Shown: positions 36,303-43,183 of the stretch, one piece after another
Layout: each line of letters starts with the position of its first letter
How positions within the stretch are numbered: position 1 is the first letter of the stretch
DNA from: an uncultured Bacillota bacterium
Lineage (GTDB): Bacteria > Bacillota_I > Bacilli_A > RF39 > UBA660
NCBI GenBank assembly: GCA_945867665.1
Contig: CAMBIR010000011.1
Coordinates: 1-43,183, forward strand
DNA: 43,183 bases
Direction: 5' to 3'
Position numbers and translations under genes: made by a program
The notes under the pieces: model-generated
The model's input: only the letters and a program-made list of their open reading frames with translations
The model's database searches: none
What the model was told of the DNA's origin: nothing

Positions 36303-36330
36303 AAGAGAATACCTTAAATTCTCTTTCTTC
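36302..36330 (+). terminator. Terminator after polA
   Basis: AAAGAGAAT pairs with ATTCTCTTT around ACCTTAA, with a mixed T/C tail, so it is probably modest. Confidence 0.6.
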
Positions 36331-36484
36331 TTCTTTTGCACATTTTCTTATTAATAAATAGGTATAAAATAATAGAAAATAGAAAAAATAAAATAACCAA
36401 TTAGCAATAAGTAATATATCACTAGAAAAATAAAGATAATCAATAAGTACTAATGAATCACAATAATAAAAGGAGGGAAAACAA

Positions 36485-37306
36485 GTGCCAGAATTACCAG
36501 AAGTAGAAACCGTCGTTCAAGGTTTAAAAAGAAAAATATTAAATAAAACCATCCAAAAAGTGAGCGTCTATTATGATAAAATTATCGAATATCCCAGAGT
36601 AGAGGAATTTAGTGAAAAGATACAAAATCAAACCATTCATGACATCAAAAGATATGGAAAATGGATAATCTTCATTCTTGACACCGATTACTTGCTATCT
36701 CACCTAAGAATGGAAGGAAAATACTTTATTAAAGAAAAAAATGCCATCCATAACAAGCATGAGCACGTAACTTTTCTATTTACAAACAATGAAGAATTAA
36801 GATACCATGACGTCAGAAAATTTGGAAAAATGTTACTCATCCCAAAAGATAAAATTGCTAAAATTGGCCCCCTTAAAGAAATGGGCAAAGAACCATGGGA
36901 TAAAACCTTAACAAACACTTATTTAGAAGAAAAACTAAAAAAGAAAAGCATCCCCATTAAAAGTAGCCTATTAGACCAAAGCATTATTGTTGGAATAGGG
37001 AATATTTACGCTGATGAAATTCTTTTTTCTTCAAATATCAACCCCTTAAAAAAATCAAATGCCCTAACTTCAAAAGAAAGACAAGCCATTATAATAAATA
37101 CAAGAAAAATCCTAGAAAAAGCCATTGAAAAAGGGGGAACCACCATTAGAAGTTATACCTCCGTAAATGGGGTTCATGGTCTCTTTCAACAAGAACTATC
37201 CGTTCATGGCAAAGAAAATCAACCATGTCCAATTTGCAAGAGTAAAATTCTAAAAATAAAAGTAGCGGGTAGAGGCACTTATTATTGTCCACACTGTCAA
37301 AAATAA
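36485..37306 (+). CDS. mutM: Formamidopyrimidine-DNA glycosylase
   Basis: This 273-residue base-excision enzyme removes 8-oxoguanine and ring-opened purines and cuts the strand. MPELPEVETV provides the catalytic Pro2 and Glu3, and LRMEGKYF holds the conserved lysine. The helix-two-turn-helix stretch is SLLDQSIIVGIGNIYADEILF, and a Cys4 zinc finger (CPIC..YYCPHC) ends the protein. It starts with GTG behind a strong AAAGGAGG. In many Firmicutes mutM follows polA, as here. The ABC-F gene begins 22 bp later and is likely co-transcribed. Confidence 0.97.
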   Translation: MPELPEVETVVQGLKRKILNKTIQKVSVYYDKIIEYPRVEEFSEKIQNQTIHDIKRYGKWIIFILDTDYLLSHLRMEGKYFIKEKNAIHNKHEHVTFLFTNNEELRYHDVRKFGKMLLIPKDKIAKIGPLKEMGKEPWDKTLTNTYLEEKLKKKSIPIKSSLLDQSIIVGIGNIYADEILFSSNINPLKKSNALTSKERQAIIINTRKILEKAIEKGGTTIRSYTSVNGVHGLFQQELSVHGKENQPCPICKSKILKIKVAGRGTYYCPHCQK

Positions 37307-37328
37307 AAAAAGAAATCTTGGTGATAGA

Positions 37329-39236
37329 ATGTTTTATCAAATAAAAAATGCAAGTATTTCCCTAGATGGAAACACCATTCTAGAAAATATTAATTTTTCC
37401 CTAAAAGATAAAGAAAGAATAGGTCTAGTTGGCCGAAATGGCAGCGGCAAAACAACCCTTTTAAAGGCCATCATTGGTCTTATTCCCTTTGAAGATGGCT
37501 ATGATACCTTAAAAATAGAAAGCTCCAATGACTTTAAAATAGGCTATGTTGAACAACAAATTCAAAATCAAGACCTAACCTTAAACGAATACATAAAAAC
37601 ATCTTATCAAGAGATTATAAATATTAAGAACAAAATAGAACAATTAGAAAAAAGAATAGAAAAGCATTATCACGAAAAAGAAATAATAAAATACCAAAAT
37701 TTATTAGAACAATATAACTACTTAGGTGGTTATCAGTATCAAAAAGAAATCGATATTGCCCTTTCAAAATTTGGCTTTCTAGAAGAAGATAAAGAAAAAC
37801 AACTAAAAAATTTTTCAGGTGGCCAATTAACGAAATTATCCCTTCTTCATTTAATCCTCTCCAAACCAGATCTCCTAATTTTAGATGAACCAACCAATCA
37901 TCTAGACATTAAAAGTATTTGCTTTCTAGAAAATTATTTAAAAGATTACCCCAAATCAATGATTATTGTAAGCCATGACCAAATGTTTTTAGATAAAATT
38001 ACAACCACAACTTATGAAATAGAAAATGGCTTTCTAAAAAGATACCCTGGTAATTATACAGCATTTCTTCAAGCCAAGAAATTAAATCAAGAAAAATTTC
38101 TGAAAGATTATGAAAAACAAGAAAAAGAAATAAAACGCCTAACTGCTATTGCAGATAGATTTCGCTACAAACCAACCAAAGCCAAAATGGCCATGTCTAA
38201 GTTAAAACAAATTTCTAGAATGCAAAAATTAGAATTACCAGAAAAAGAGTATACTAAAACTTTTCATATCAAATTAAAAATGGAAGAAAAGAGTTACCAC
38301 GATGTCTTAAAAGTTAAAAACTTATCGGTTGGCTACCAAGAAGAACTGGCCACTTTTAATTTTGAATTAGAACGTGGAGATAAATTAGGAATCATAGGAG
38401 AAAACGGAATCGGAAAATCAACCCTTCTTAAGACACTAGTAGGAGAAATTCCTCCCTTATCGGGCCATTTTCGCTTTGGAGAGAGAACGAAAATTGGCTA
38501 TTTTTCCCAAAATTTCACTATCTTAAAAGAAGAAAATAGTATCGTTGAGGAAATCAATCAAACCTTCAAAAGTATGCCTTTGAATGAAATAAGGAGAATA
38601 TTAGGTGCCTTTGATTTTCATGGTGAAGAAATTTACAAAAAAATAAAAGACCTCTCTGGAGGAGAAAAAGTACGACTTTCTTTATGTAAAATACTAAATC
38701 AACACCCCAATACTCTAATTTTAGATGAACCCACTAATCATTTAGATATTATCAGTAAAAGTACAATCGAAGATATCCTCCTGAACTATCCTGGAACCAT
38801 TCTTCTAGTAAGTCATGATAGATACCTAATCAATAAAGTCTGCAACAAAGTTCTAGTAATCGAAAACAAAACAACAAAACTATATCCTTATGGTTATTTA
38901 CAATATGAAGAAAGTAGAGTAGATAAAGAAAATACTTCTAAAGAAAAATCTCTAGAAATAAAAGAAAAGAATAAAGAAAAAGAAACAATATCCAAAAAGG
39001 AAAAGAAAAATAATCAAGCCAAAGAATTACAAAAAGAATTAAATAAAGTAGAAAAGAAAATCGATAAATTAGAACAGGAAATAAAAGATTTATCAAAAGA
39101 ATTATTAAAGGAAGAAGTTTATCTAGATAGAGAAAAAGCCTTATCTATTCAAAATAAAATAGATGAATTAAATTGTTCTTTAGATGAAAATAACAAAGAA
39201 TGGGAAGAATTAATGGAAAAAACAATTATAACTTAG
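37329..39236 (+). CDS. ABC-F family ATPase
   Basis: This 635-residue protein has two ABC ATPase domains and no membrane part. Domain 1 has GRNGSGKTTLLKA, FSGGQLTK and LILDEPTNHLDI. Domain 2 has GENGIGKSTLLKTL, LSGGEKVRLSL and a second LILDEPTNHLDI. The linker (about 245-300) is rich in Lys and Arg as in ribosome-binding ABC-F factors. The C-terminus (about 545-630) is a charged coiled coil. Such proteins act on the ribosome in translation or antibiotic protection; which one cannot be told here. The ATG follows GGTGATAGA. Confidence 0.9.
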   Translation: MFYQIKNASISLDGNTILENINFSLKDKERIGLVGRNGSGKTTLLKAIIGLIPFEDGYDTLKIESSNDFKIGYVEQQIQNQDLTLNEYIKTSYQEIINIKNKIEQLEKRIEKHYHEKEIIKYQNLLEQYNYLGGYQYQKEIDIALSKFGFLEEDKEKQLKNFSGGQLTKLSLLHLILSKPDLLILDEPTNHLDIKSICFLENYLKDYPKSMIIVSHDQMFLDKITTTTYEIENGFLKRYPGNYTAFLQAKKLNQEKFLKDYEKQEKEIKRLTAIADRFRYKPTKAKMAMSKLKQISRMQKLELPEKEYTKTFHIKLKMEEKSYHDVLKVKNLSVGYQEELATFNFELERGDKLGIIGENGIGKSTLLKTLVGEIPPLSGHFRFGERTKIGYFSQNFTILKEENSIVEEINQTFKSMPLNEIRRILGAFDFHGEEIYKKIKDLSGGEKVRLSLCKILNQHPNTLILDEPTNHLDIISKSTIEDILLNYPGTILLVSHDRYLINKVCNKVLVIENKTTKLYPYGYLQYEESRVDKENTSKEKSLEIKEKNKEKETISKKEKKNNQAKELQKELNKVEKKIDKLEQEIKDLSKELLKEEVYLDREKALSIQNKIDELNCSLDENNKEWEELMEKTIIT

Positions 39237-39263
39237 GAAAGTTAATCTCTTTGAGAGTCTGTA

Positions 39264-39456
39264 GGGAGTGTAAATAATTCTGGGTAAATGGTAATCTAAA
39301 CATGATATTTTGAAACCTTAACTGGTTTCTTTTTTTTGCAAGACTCAAAAAAATCAATCTTTCGATTGATTCTATATATCAAGTCCAAACTAAATAGTTC
39401 GAACAGATTCATCAATGGAGCCTTAACTTTACTTATGTTCGAAAATTTATACTCCC
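39264..39456. mobile_element. Short element with inverted ends, IS relic or MITE-like
   Basis: GGGAGTGTAAAT at 39264-39275 recurs inverted at 39445-39456 as GGGAGTATAAAT, 11 of 12 identical. The left end continues with AATTCTGGGTAAA, which resembles ends of IS256-family elements as I recall them. Inside are GAAACC/GGTTTC with eight T and a perfect AATCAATC/GATTGATT hairpin. No transposase is present and I see no target duplication. It marks the boundary between core genes and the accessory island. Confidence 0.4.
39310..39335 (+). terminator. Terminator inside the IS-like element
   Basis: GAAACC, loop TTAACT, GGTTTC and eight T. It would end transcription from the ABC-F gene before the island. 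Confidence 0.6.
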
Positions 39457-39526
39457 AAGATGGATTAAATCAACTAAATAAATTATAGCAGTTTTTGAAA
39501 TTATTACAATACTTTTTATAAACTTT

Positions 39527-39579
39527 CTTATGACATTTATTGCGACATTTCTTACGACATGATATAATTATGTCATAAG
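39527..39579. promoter_or_regulatory. Island operator: three 12-bp direct repeats plus an inverted copy over the promoter
   Basis: Three direct repeats lie back to back at 39527-39538, 39539-39550 and 39551-39562 (CTTATGACATTT, ATTGCGACATTT, CTTACGACATGA). An inverted copy, ATGTCATAAG, lies at 39570-39579. The promoter sits inside: TTGCGA (39540-39545), 17 bp, TATAAT (39563-39568). A protein binding these repeats would block RNA polymerase. The downstream gene has a C-terminal HTH, so autorepression is likely. Confidence 0.75.
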
Positions 39580-39594
39580 AATTAGGAGGTAAAA

Positions 39595-40905
39595 ATGTTA
39601 GATGTAATTGAAGATGTAAGAAATGAATTTAAAGTTAAATTAACAGATAAGTTTGAAGAGGAAGTAATATCATTTTTAAATACAAATGGTGGTAATATTT
39701 ATATTGGTGTTAATGATAAAGGAGATATTATTGGAATTAATGGTAATATTGATTTACTTCAAAGAACTATAAAAGATAGAATTAAGGATAATATTATGCC
39801 ATCTACATTAGGTCTTTATGATGTTATAGTATTAGAAAAAGATAATAAAAAATATATTAAAGTGATTATTGCTAAAGGAAGTGAAAGACCATATTATTTA
39901 AAAGGAATGGGAATGACTCCTGATAGTTGTTTTATTAGAGTTGGTAGTTCCATACAATCTATGCCTAATGAAATGATAAATAATGAATTTAGTAAAAGAA
40001 CTAGAAATTCTTTAAAAAATATTGTATCACCTAAACAAGATTTAACATTTAGTCAATTAAAAATATATTATGAAGAAAAGGGTTTTAGTATAAATAATAA
40101 TTTTTTAAAACAATTAGATCTATATACTGATGATGGTAAGTATAACTACAATGCTTATTTACTTGCTGATAATAATTCTATTTCAATTAGATTTGGCAAG
40201 TATGATGGGATTAATTCAGTTAATTTAATAGAAAATGAAGACTTTGGTAATTGTTGTATTATTAAAGCAACAAAGAATATTTTAAATAAACTTGAGATTG
40301 AAAATAAAACTTTTACTAAAATAGAATATCCTGAAAGAAAAGAAATTAAAATGTATGATTATATTGCAGTAAGAGAAGCCGTTGTTAACGCAATAGTACA
40401 TAATGATTGGTCTAATGAATATTTCCCTAAGTTTGAAATATTTAGTGATAGATTAGTAATATCTTCAAATGGTGGAATTCAAGATAACACAACAAAAGAA
40501 GAATTTTTAGAAGGATTTTCACTTCCTAAAAACAAAGAATTAATGAAAGTCTTTAATGATTTAGATTTAGTTGAACAAATGGGAACAGGAATAATAAGAA
40601 TACTTCAAAGTTATAATAAAGATTCATTTGAATTTTTTCCAAACTTTATAAGAGTTACATTCCCATTTAATGAAAATAAATTTAAGACAAATACGAAAGA
40701 AATTAAAAATAATAATTTAACTGAGATACAAAACAGTATTATCGGATTAATGCTAGATTCACCAACTATAACTCAAGAAACACTCGCAAGACTTTTAGAT
40801 GTTAACATTAGAACTATTCAAAGAAATATAAAAACACTTATAGATGTAGGATTGATTGAAAGAATAGGCGCTACTAAAAAGGGTGAATGGATTGTAAGAA
40901 AATAA
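39595..40905 (+). CDS. AlbA/Schlafen-type ATPase-HTH regulator
   Basis: This 436-residue protein begins with an AlbA_2 domain (about 1-115: FLNTNGGNIYIGVNDKGDIIGI). The middle-to-C-terminal part is a GHKL-like ATPase (AVREAVVNAIVHNDWS as the N-box, then QMGTGI), and a winged HTH ends it (about 375-436, TQETLARLLDVNIRTIQRNI). Such proteins are usually called putative DNA-binding regulators, and some accompany defence or mobile loci. The ribosome site is AGGAGG. The gene lies under the repeat operator, so it likely controls itself and the ASCH gene 14 bp downstream. Codons favour A/T third positions. Confidence 0.85.
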   Translation: MLDVIEDVRNEFKVKLTDKFEEEVISFLNTNGGNIYIGVNDKGDIIGINGNIDLLQRTIKDRIKDNIMPSTLGLYDVIVLEKDNKKYIKVIIAKGSERPYYLKGMGMTPDSCFIRVGSSIQSMPNEMINNEFSKRTRNSLKNIVSPKQDLTFSQLKIYYEEKGFSINNNFLKQLDLYTDDGKYNYNAYLLADNNSISIRFGKYDGINSVNLIENEDFGNCCIIKATKNILNKLEIENKTFTKIEYPERKEIKMYDYIAVREAVVNAIVHNDWSNEYFPKFEIFSDRLVISSNGGIQDNTTKEEFLEGFSLPKNKELMKVFNDLDLVEQMGTGIIRILQSYNKDSFEFFPNFIRVTFPFNENKFKTNTKEIKNNNLTEIQNSIIGLMLDSPTITQETLARLLDVNIRTIQRNIKTLIDVGLIERIGATKKGEWIVRK

Positions 40906-40919
40906 AGGAGGTATAGATT

Positions 40920-41819
40920 ATGAAAGTATTAAGTTTAACAGAACCATTTGCTACTTTAATAAAAGAAAAGATGAAATTAATTGAAACAAGAAGTTGGAAG
41001 ACGTCATATCGTGGTGAATTGTATATTCATGCTAGTATGACTGAAATGGCTAAGCATGATAAAAATGATAAAGAGTTAATGGGTTTGATTGAAAATAAAC
41101 AATTAAATTATGGTTATATAATTTGTAAATGTAATCTTGTTGATTGTATTTATATGACAAAAGAATATGTAGAAAAGATGAAGAAGAATAACTATCAAGA
41201 ATATATTTGTGGTGAGTATACAGAAGGAAGATATGCATGGATATTAGAAGATATTAAGCCATTAGACAATCCAATAAAAGCAAAAGGTCAATTAAGTATT
41301 TGGAATTATTATAATGAACTAGAGATAATGGAATTAATGAAAGCTATTGAATATGGTTGGATTGACAAACACAATAATAAACATAATATTGTTAATGAAG
41401 AATATGCTAATAATTACATACTGCAATCTCCAAATGAAGTTATAAAGAATAAAATCGGTGTATGTTGGGATCAAGTAGAACTTGAAAGATATTATTTTAA
41501 AGGAAATGATTGGAATGTAAAAACTTATTTTATAGTACATGATGATGGTAATAAATGCCCAACTCATACATTTTTAACGTATGAAAAAAACAATAAATAT
41601 TATTGGTTTGAACATTCATGGGAAAGATTTAGAGGAATACATGAATATAATTCTTTAAAAGAATTATTAAATGATATAAAAGATAAATTTATTAAATATG
41701 AACTATGTGATAATTATGTTTTAGAAAATCTAATGTTATACGAATATAAAAAGCCAAAATATCATATTTCTACTCAAGAATTTTATGATCATTGTAATAA
41801 TGGTATAAACATATTTTAA
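40920..41819 (+). CDS. ASCH domain fused to a transglutaminase-like cysteine protease domain
   Basis: This 299-residue protein has two parts. Residues 1-130 form an ASCH (PUA-like, RNA-binding) domain: LSLTEPFATLIKEKMKLIETR, YRGELYIHA, RYAWILEDI. Residues about 165-265 match a transglutaminase/papain-like fold. The candidate triad is C182 in IGVCWDQVELER, H216 in CPTHTFL and an acidic residue near 231 in WFEHSWE. No signal peptide is seen, so it acts inside the cell. It follows the AlbA-HTH gene by 14 bp with AGGAGG, in the same operon. The target could be a protein or RNA-bound factor; activity is unproven. Confidence 0.75.
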   Translation: MKVLSLTEPFATLIKEKMKLIETRSWKTSYRGELYIHASMTEMAKHDKNDKELMGLIENKQLNYGYIICKCNLVDCIYMTKEYVEKMKKNNYQEYICGEYTEGRYAWILEDIKPLDNPIKAKGQLSIWNYYNELEIMELMKAIEYGWIDKHNNKHNIVNEEYANNYILQSPNEVIKNKIGVCWDQVELERYYFKGNDWNVKTYFIVHDDGNKCPTHTFLTYEKNNKYYWFEHSWERFRGIHEYNSLKELLNDIKDKFIKYELCDNYVLENLMLYEYKKPKYHISTQEFYDHCNNGINIF

Positions 41820-41913
41820 CATTCTATAATATAGTAAATATCATAAACAGTAATTTAGTTAAATGAAAAGAAAAACATAAAAAAGTATTATAATATTAAG
41901 GGAGGATTTTAGT

Positions 41914-42165
41914 ATGAAAAAAATTGTTTTAGATTTAGATGGAGTTGTGTTTGACTCTGAAAACTTATATAGAGTGTATACTGAAATTTATGATACAGAC
42001 AACAATAAAAAAGATACAATTATAGATAATTCACAAAGAATTTTTCAAAAAAGATATAATTGGAGTCAAGAAGAGTTTCAAAAATTTTATAATGATAATG
42101 CTGAAAAAGTATTAAACTCTGAAAACATAATGACAGGAGCGAATCACATACAAGTTACGAACTAA
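41914..42165 (+). pseudogene. Truncated HAD-family phosphatase
   Basis: The 83-residue frame opens with KIVLDLDGVVFDSENLYRVY, the HAD nucleophile motif (DxDG). It ends abruptly after NIMTGA, where a HAD protein of about 190 residues would continue to motifs II and III. The catalytic core is incomplete, so it is probably inactive. It has its own TATAAT (41889-41894) and GGGAGG. Another frame from 42141 stays open until TGA at 42213-42215, reading ESHTSYELSSLSEKHYIQNF. This looks like the tail of a deleted gene. Confidence 0.65.
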
Positions 42166-42293
42166 GTTCTCTTTCTGAAAAACATTATATACAAAATTTT
42201 CACGAATTTCAATGAAAGTATATAAAGTTATCAAATTAAATGATATAATTTGTTTAAAATTACAAATAACTTATTTTAAGGATGTGGTTATAT

Positions 42294-43183
42294 ATGTTAG
42301 ATATAAATTTTAATCAAATTATTGAAATGATTGAAAAGCGAAAAAATAATGCTTACAGAAAAGTAAATGAAGAAATGATTTTATTGTATTTAGAAGTTGG
42401 TAAATTTCTATATGAACTAAGAGAAAATAGTAATTATGGTGATAAAATAACAACAAAAGCCTCAGATTTTATGAAAAATAATTATCCTAACATAAAGGGA
42501 TTTACTAAAAGAAATATAGAACGTATGATTCAATTTTATAGTACTTATAAAGATGATGAGATTGCGACACCACTGGTGACGCAATTGTCCTGGACAAACA
42601 ATTTACTTATATTAAGTGGAGCTAAAAGCCAAGAAGAAAGGCATTTTTATTTAAAATTATCTATTAAAAATAATTATTCAAAAAGAGAATTAGATAGACA
42701 AATATCATCATCATATTATGAAAGATATATGCTTTCGGATGGAAAACAATTGCCTACAATAAATAAAACTATAGATGAAGATGATTATCCAAACACTAAA
42801 ATTTTAGATACTTATAGTTTAGAGTTCTTGGATTTACCAAATGAATTTTCAGAAAAGGATTTAAAAAATGCAATTATAAAGAATTTAAAAGATTTTATAT
42901 TAGAAGTTGGCAAAGATTTTACTTTTATAGGAGACGAATACAGAGTTCAAGTTGGAAATCATGACTTCTTTATTGACTTATTATTCTATAATAGAGAATT
43001 ATCTTGTTTGGTAGCATTTGAATTAAAATTAGGAGAATTTAAAGCAGAATATTTAGGAAAAATGAATTTATATTTAGAAACACTAGATAGAGATGTGAAA
43101 AAAGAACAAGAGAATCCAAGTGTTGGTGTTATACTTTGTAGTTCTAAAGATAAAGATGTTGTTGAATATTCAATTAGTAAAAA
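42294..43183 (+). CDS. DUF1016/YhcG-type PD-(D/E)XK nuclease (3' end cut by the window)
   Basis: The frame starts at an ATG behind AAGGATGTG and runs off the window, with 296 codons seen. The N-terminal part (about 1-150) is the helical DUF1016 region (RKVNEEMILLYLEVGKFLYE, then LSWTNNLLILSG). The C-terminal nuclease fold has FIGDEYRVQVGNHDFFIDLL and LVAFELKLGEFKAEYLGKMN. The PD-(D/E)XK pattern is the D of FIDLL and the E and K of FELK. YhcG-type genes often sit beside restriction loci; none is visible, but the window ends here. A TGATATAAT -10 lies at 42241-42249. Confidence 0.85.
   Translation, partial: MLDINFNQIIEMIEKRKNNAYRKVNEEMILLYLEVGKFLYELRENSNYGDKITTKASDFMKNNYPNIKGFTKRNIERMIQFYSTYKDDEIATPLVTQLSWTNNLLILSGAKSQEERHFYLKLSIKNNYSKRELDRQISSSYYERYMLSDGKQLPTINKTIDEDDYPNTKILDTYSLEFLDLPNEFSEKDLKNAIIKNLKDFILEVGKDFTFIGDEYRVQVGNHDFFIDLLFYNRELSCLVAFELKLGEFKAEYLGKMNLYLETLDRDVKKEQENPSVGVILCSSKDKDVVEYSISK

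Noticed and set aside
1..43183. tRNA, rRNA or CRISPR loci
   Set aside because: I saw no cloverleaf, rRNA segment or repeat-spacer array by eye; a covariance search would settle it.

Overview
The window is a low-GC chromosomal segment from a spore-forming member of the Firmicutes (Bacilli-like; a gut lineage related to Erysipelotrichales/RF39 would fit, but I cannot fix the genus from sequence alone). The reasons are strong AT bias, Shine-Dalgarno sites of the AGGAGG/GGTGAT type, and sporulation and germination genes (a gerA-type receptor operon, SpoIIM, YlbJ, YtvI-like and YlbL-like proteins). A tyrosine T-box, RNase J and Gram-positive lipoprotein signals point the same way.

Layout. 1-383: the 3' end of an upstream gene with its terminator, then an AT-rich imperfect palindrome and the topA promoter. 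384-6100: topA (+) converging on a three-gene germinant receptor operon (-) in the order A-C-B. 6297-12210: transketolase, MscL, an unknown tail-anchored protein and an unknown 911-residue protein with different codon use. 12270-17900: a small membrane protein, SpoIIM, an MFS-like protein, a BaiA-like short-chain dehydrogenase, an RNase J with a decayed active site and a GNAT-deaminase fusion. 17922-21532: a metal-binding lipoprotein homologue with missing ligands, rnc, a rhomboid protease, a small protein and rodA. 21650-28836: a cell-surface protein, dtd, a YtvI-like permease, ylbJ, a PDZ-Lon protease and an L,D-transpeptidase. 28866-31009: T-box-tyrS converging on rpsD with a structured leader. 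31365-39236: a dockerin/cadherin-like surface protein, a VirB2-like small membrane protein, polA, mutM and an ABC-F ATPase.

39237-43183 is an accessory island. It starts with a short element with inverted ends and internal hairpins, resembling an IS relic. It then has an AlbA/Schlafen-type ATPase-HTH regulator behind a promoter buried in 12-bp direct repeats plus an inverted repeat, a co-transcribed ASCH-transglutaminase-like fusion, a truncated HAD gene with a deletion scar, and a DUF1016/YhcG-type PD-(D/E)XK nuclease cut by the window end. Codons there end in A/T more than in the core genes. This regulator plus ASCH-protease operon beside a nuclease is the best candidate for an undescribed system, possibly a defence or stress module; that is inference.

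Gene co-operation. Sporulation/germination (GerA operon, SpoIIM, YlbJ, YtvI-like, YlbL-like) and wall growth (RodA, L,D-transpeptidase) are scattered among housekeeping DNA and RNA functions (TopA, PolA, MutM, RNase III, RNase J, TyrRS, Dtd, S4). Most transcription units are one to three genes long and are separated by clear, often bidirectional, hairpin-plus-T terminators.
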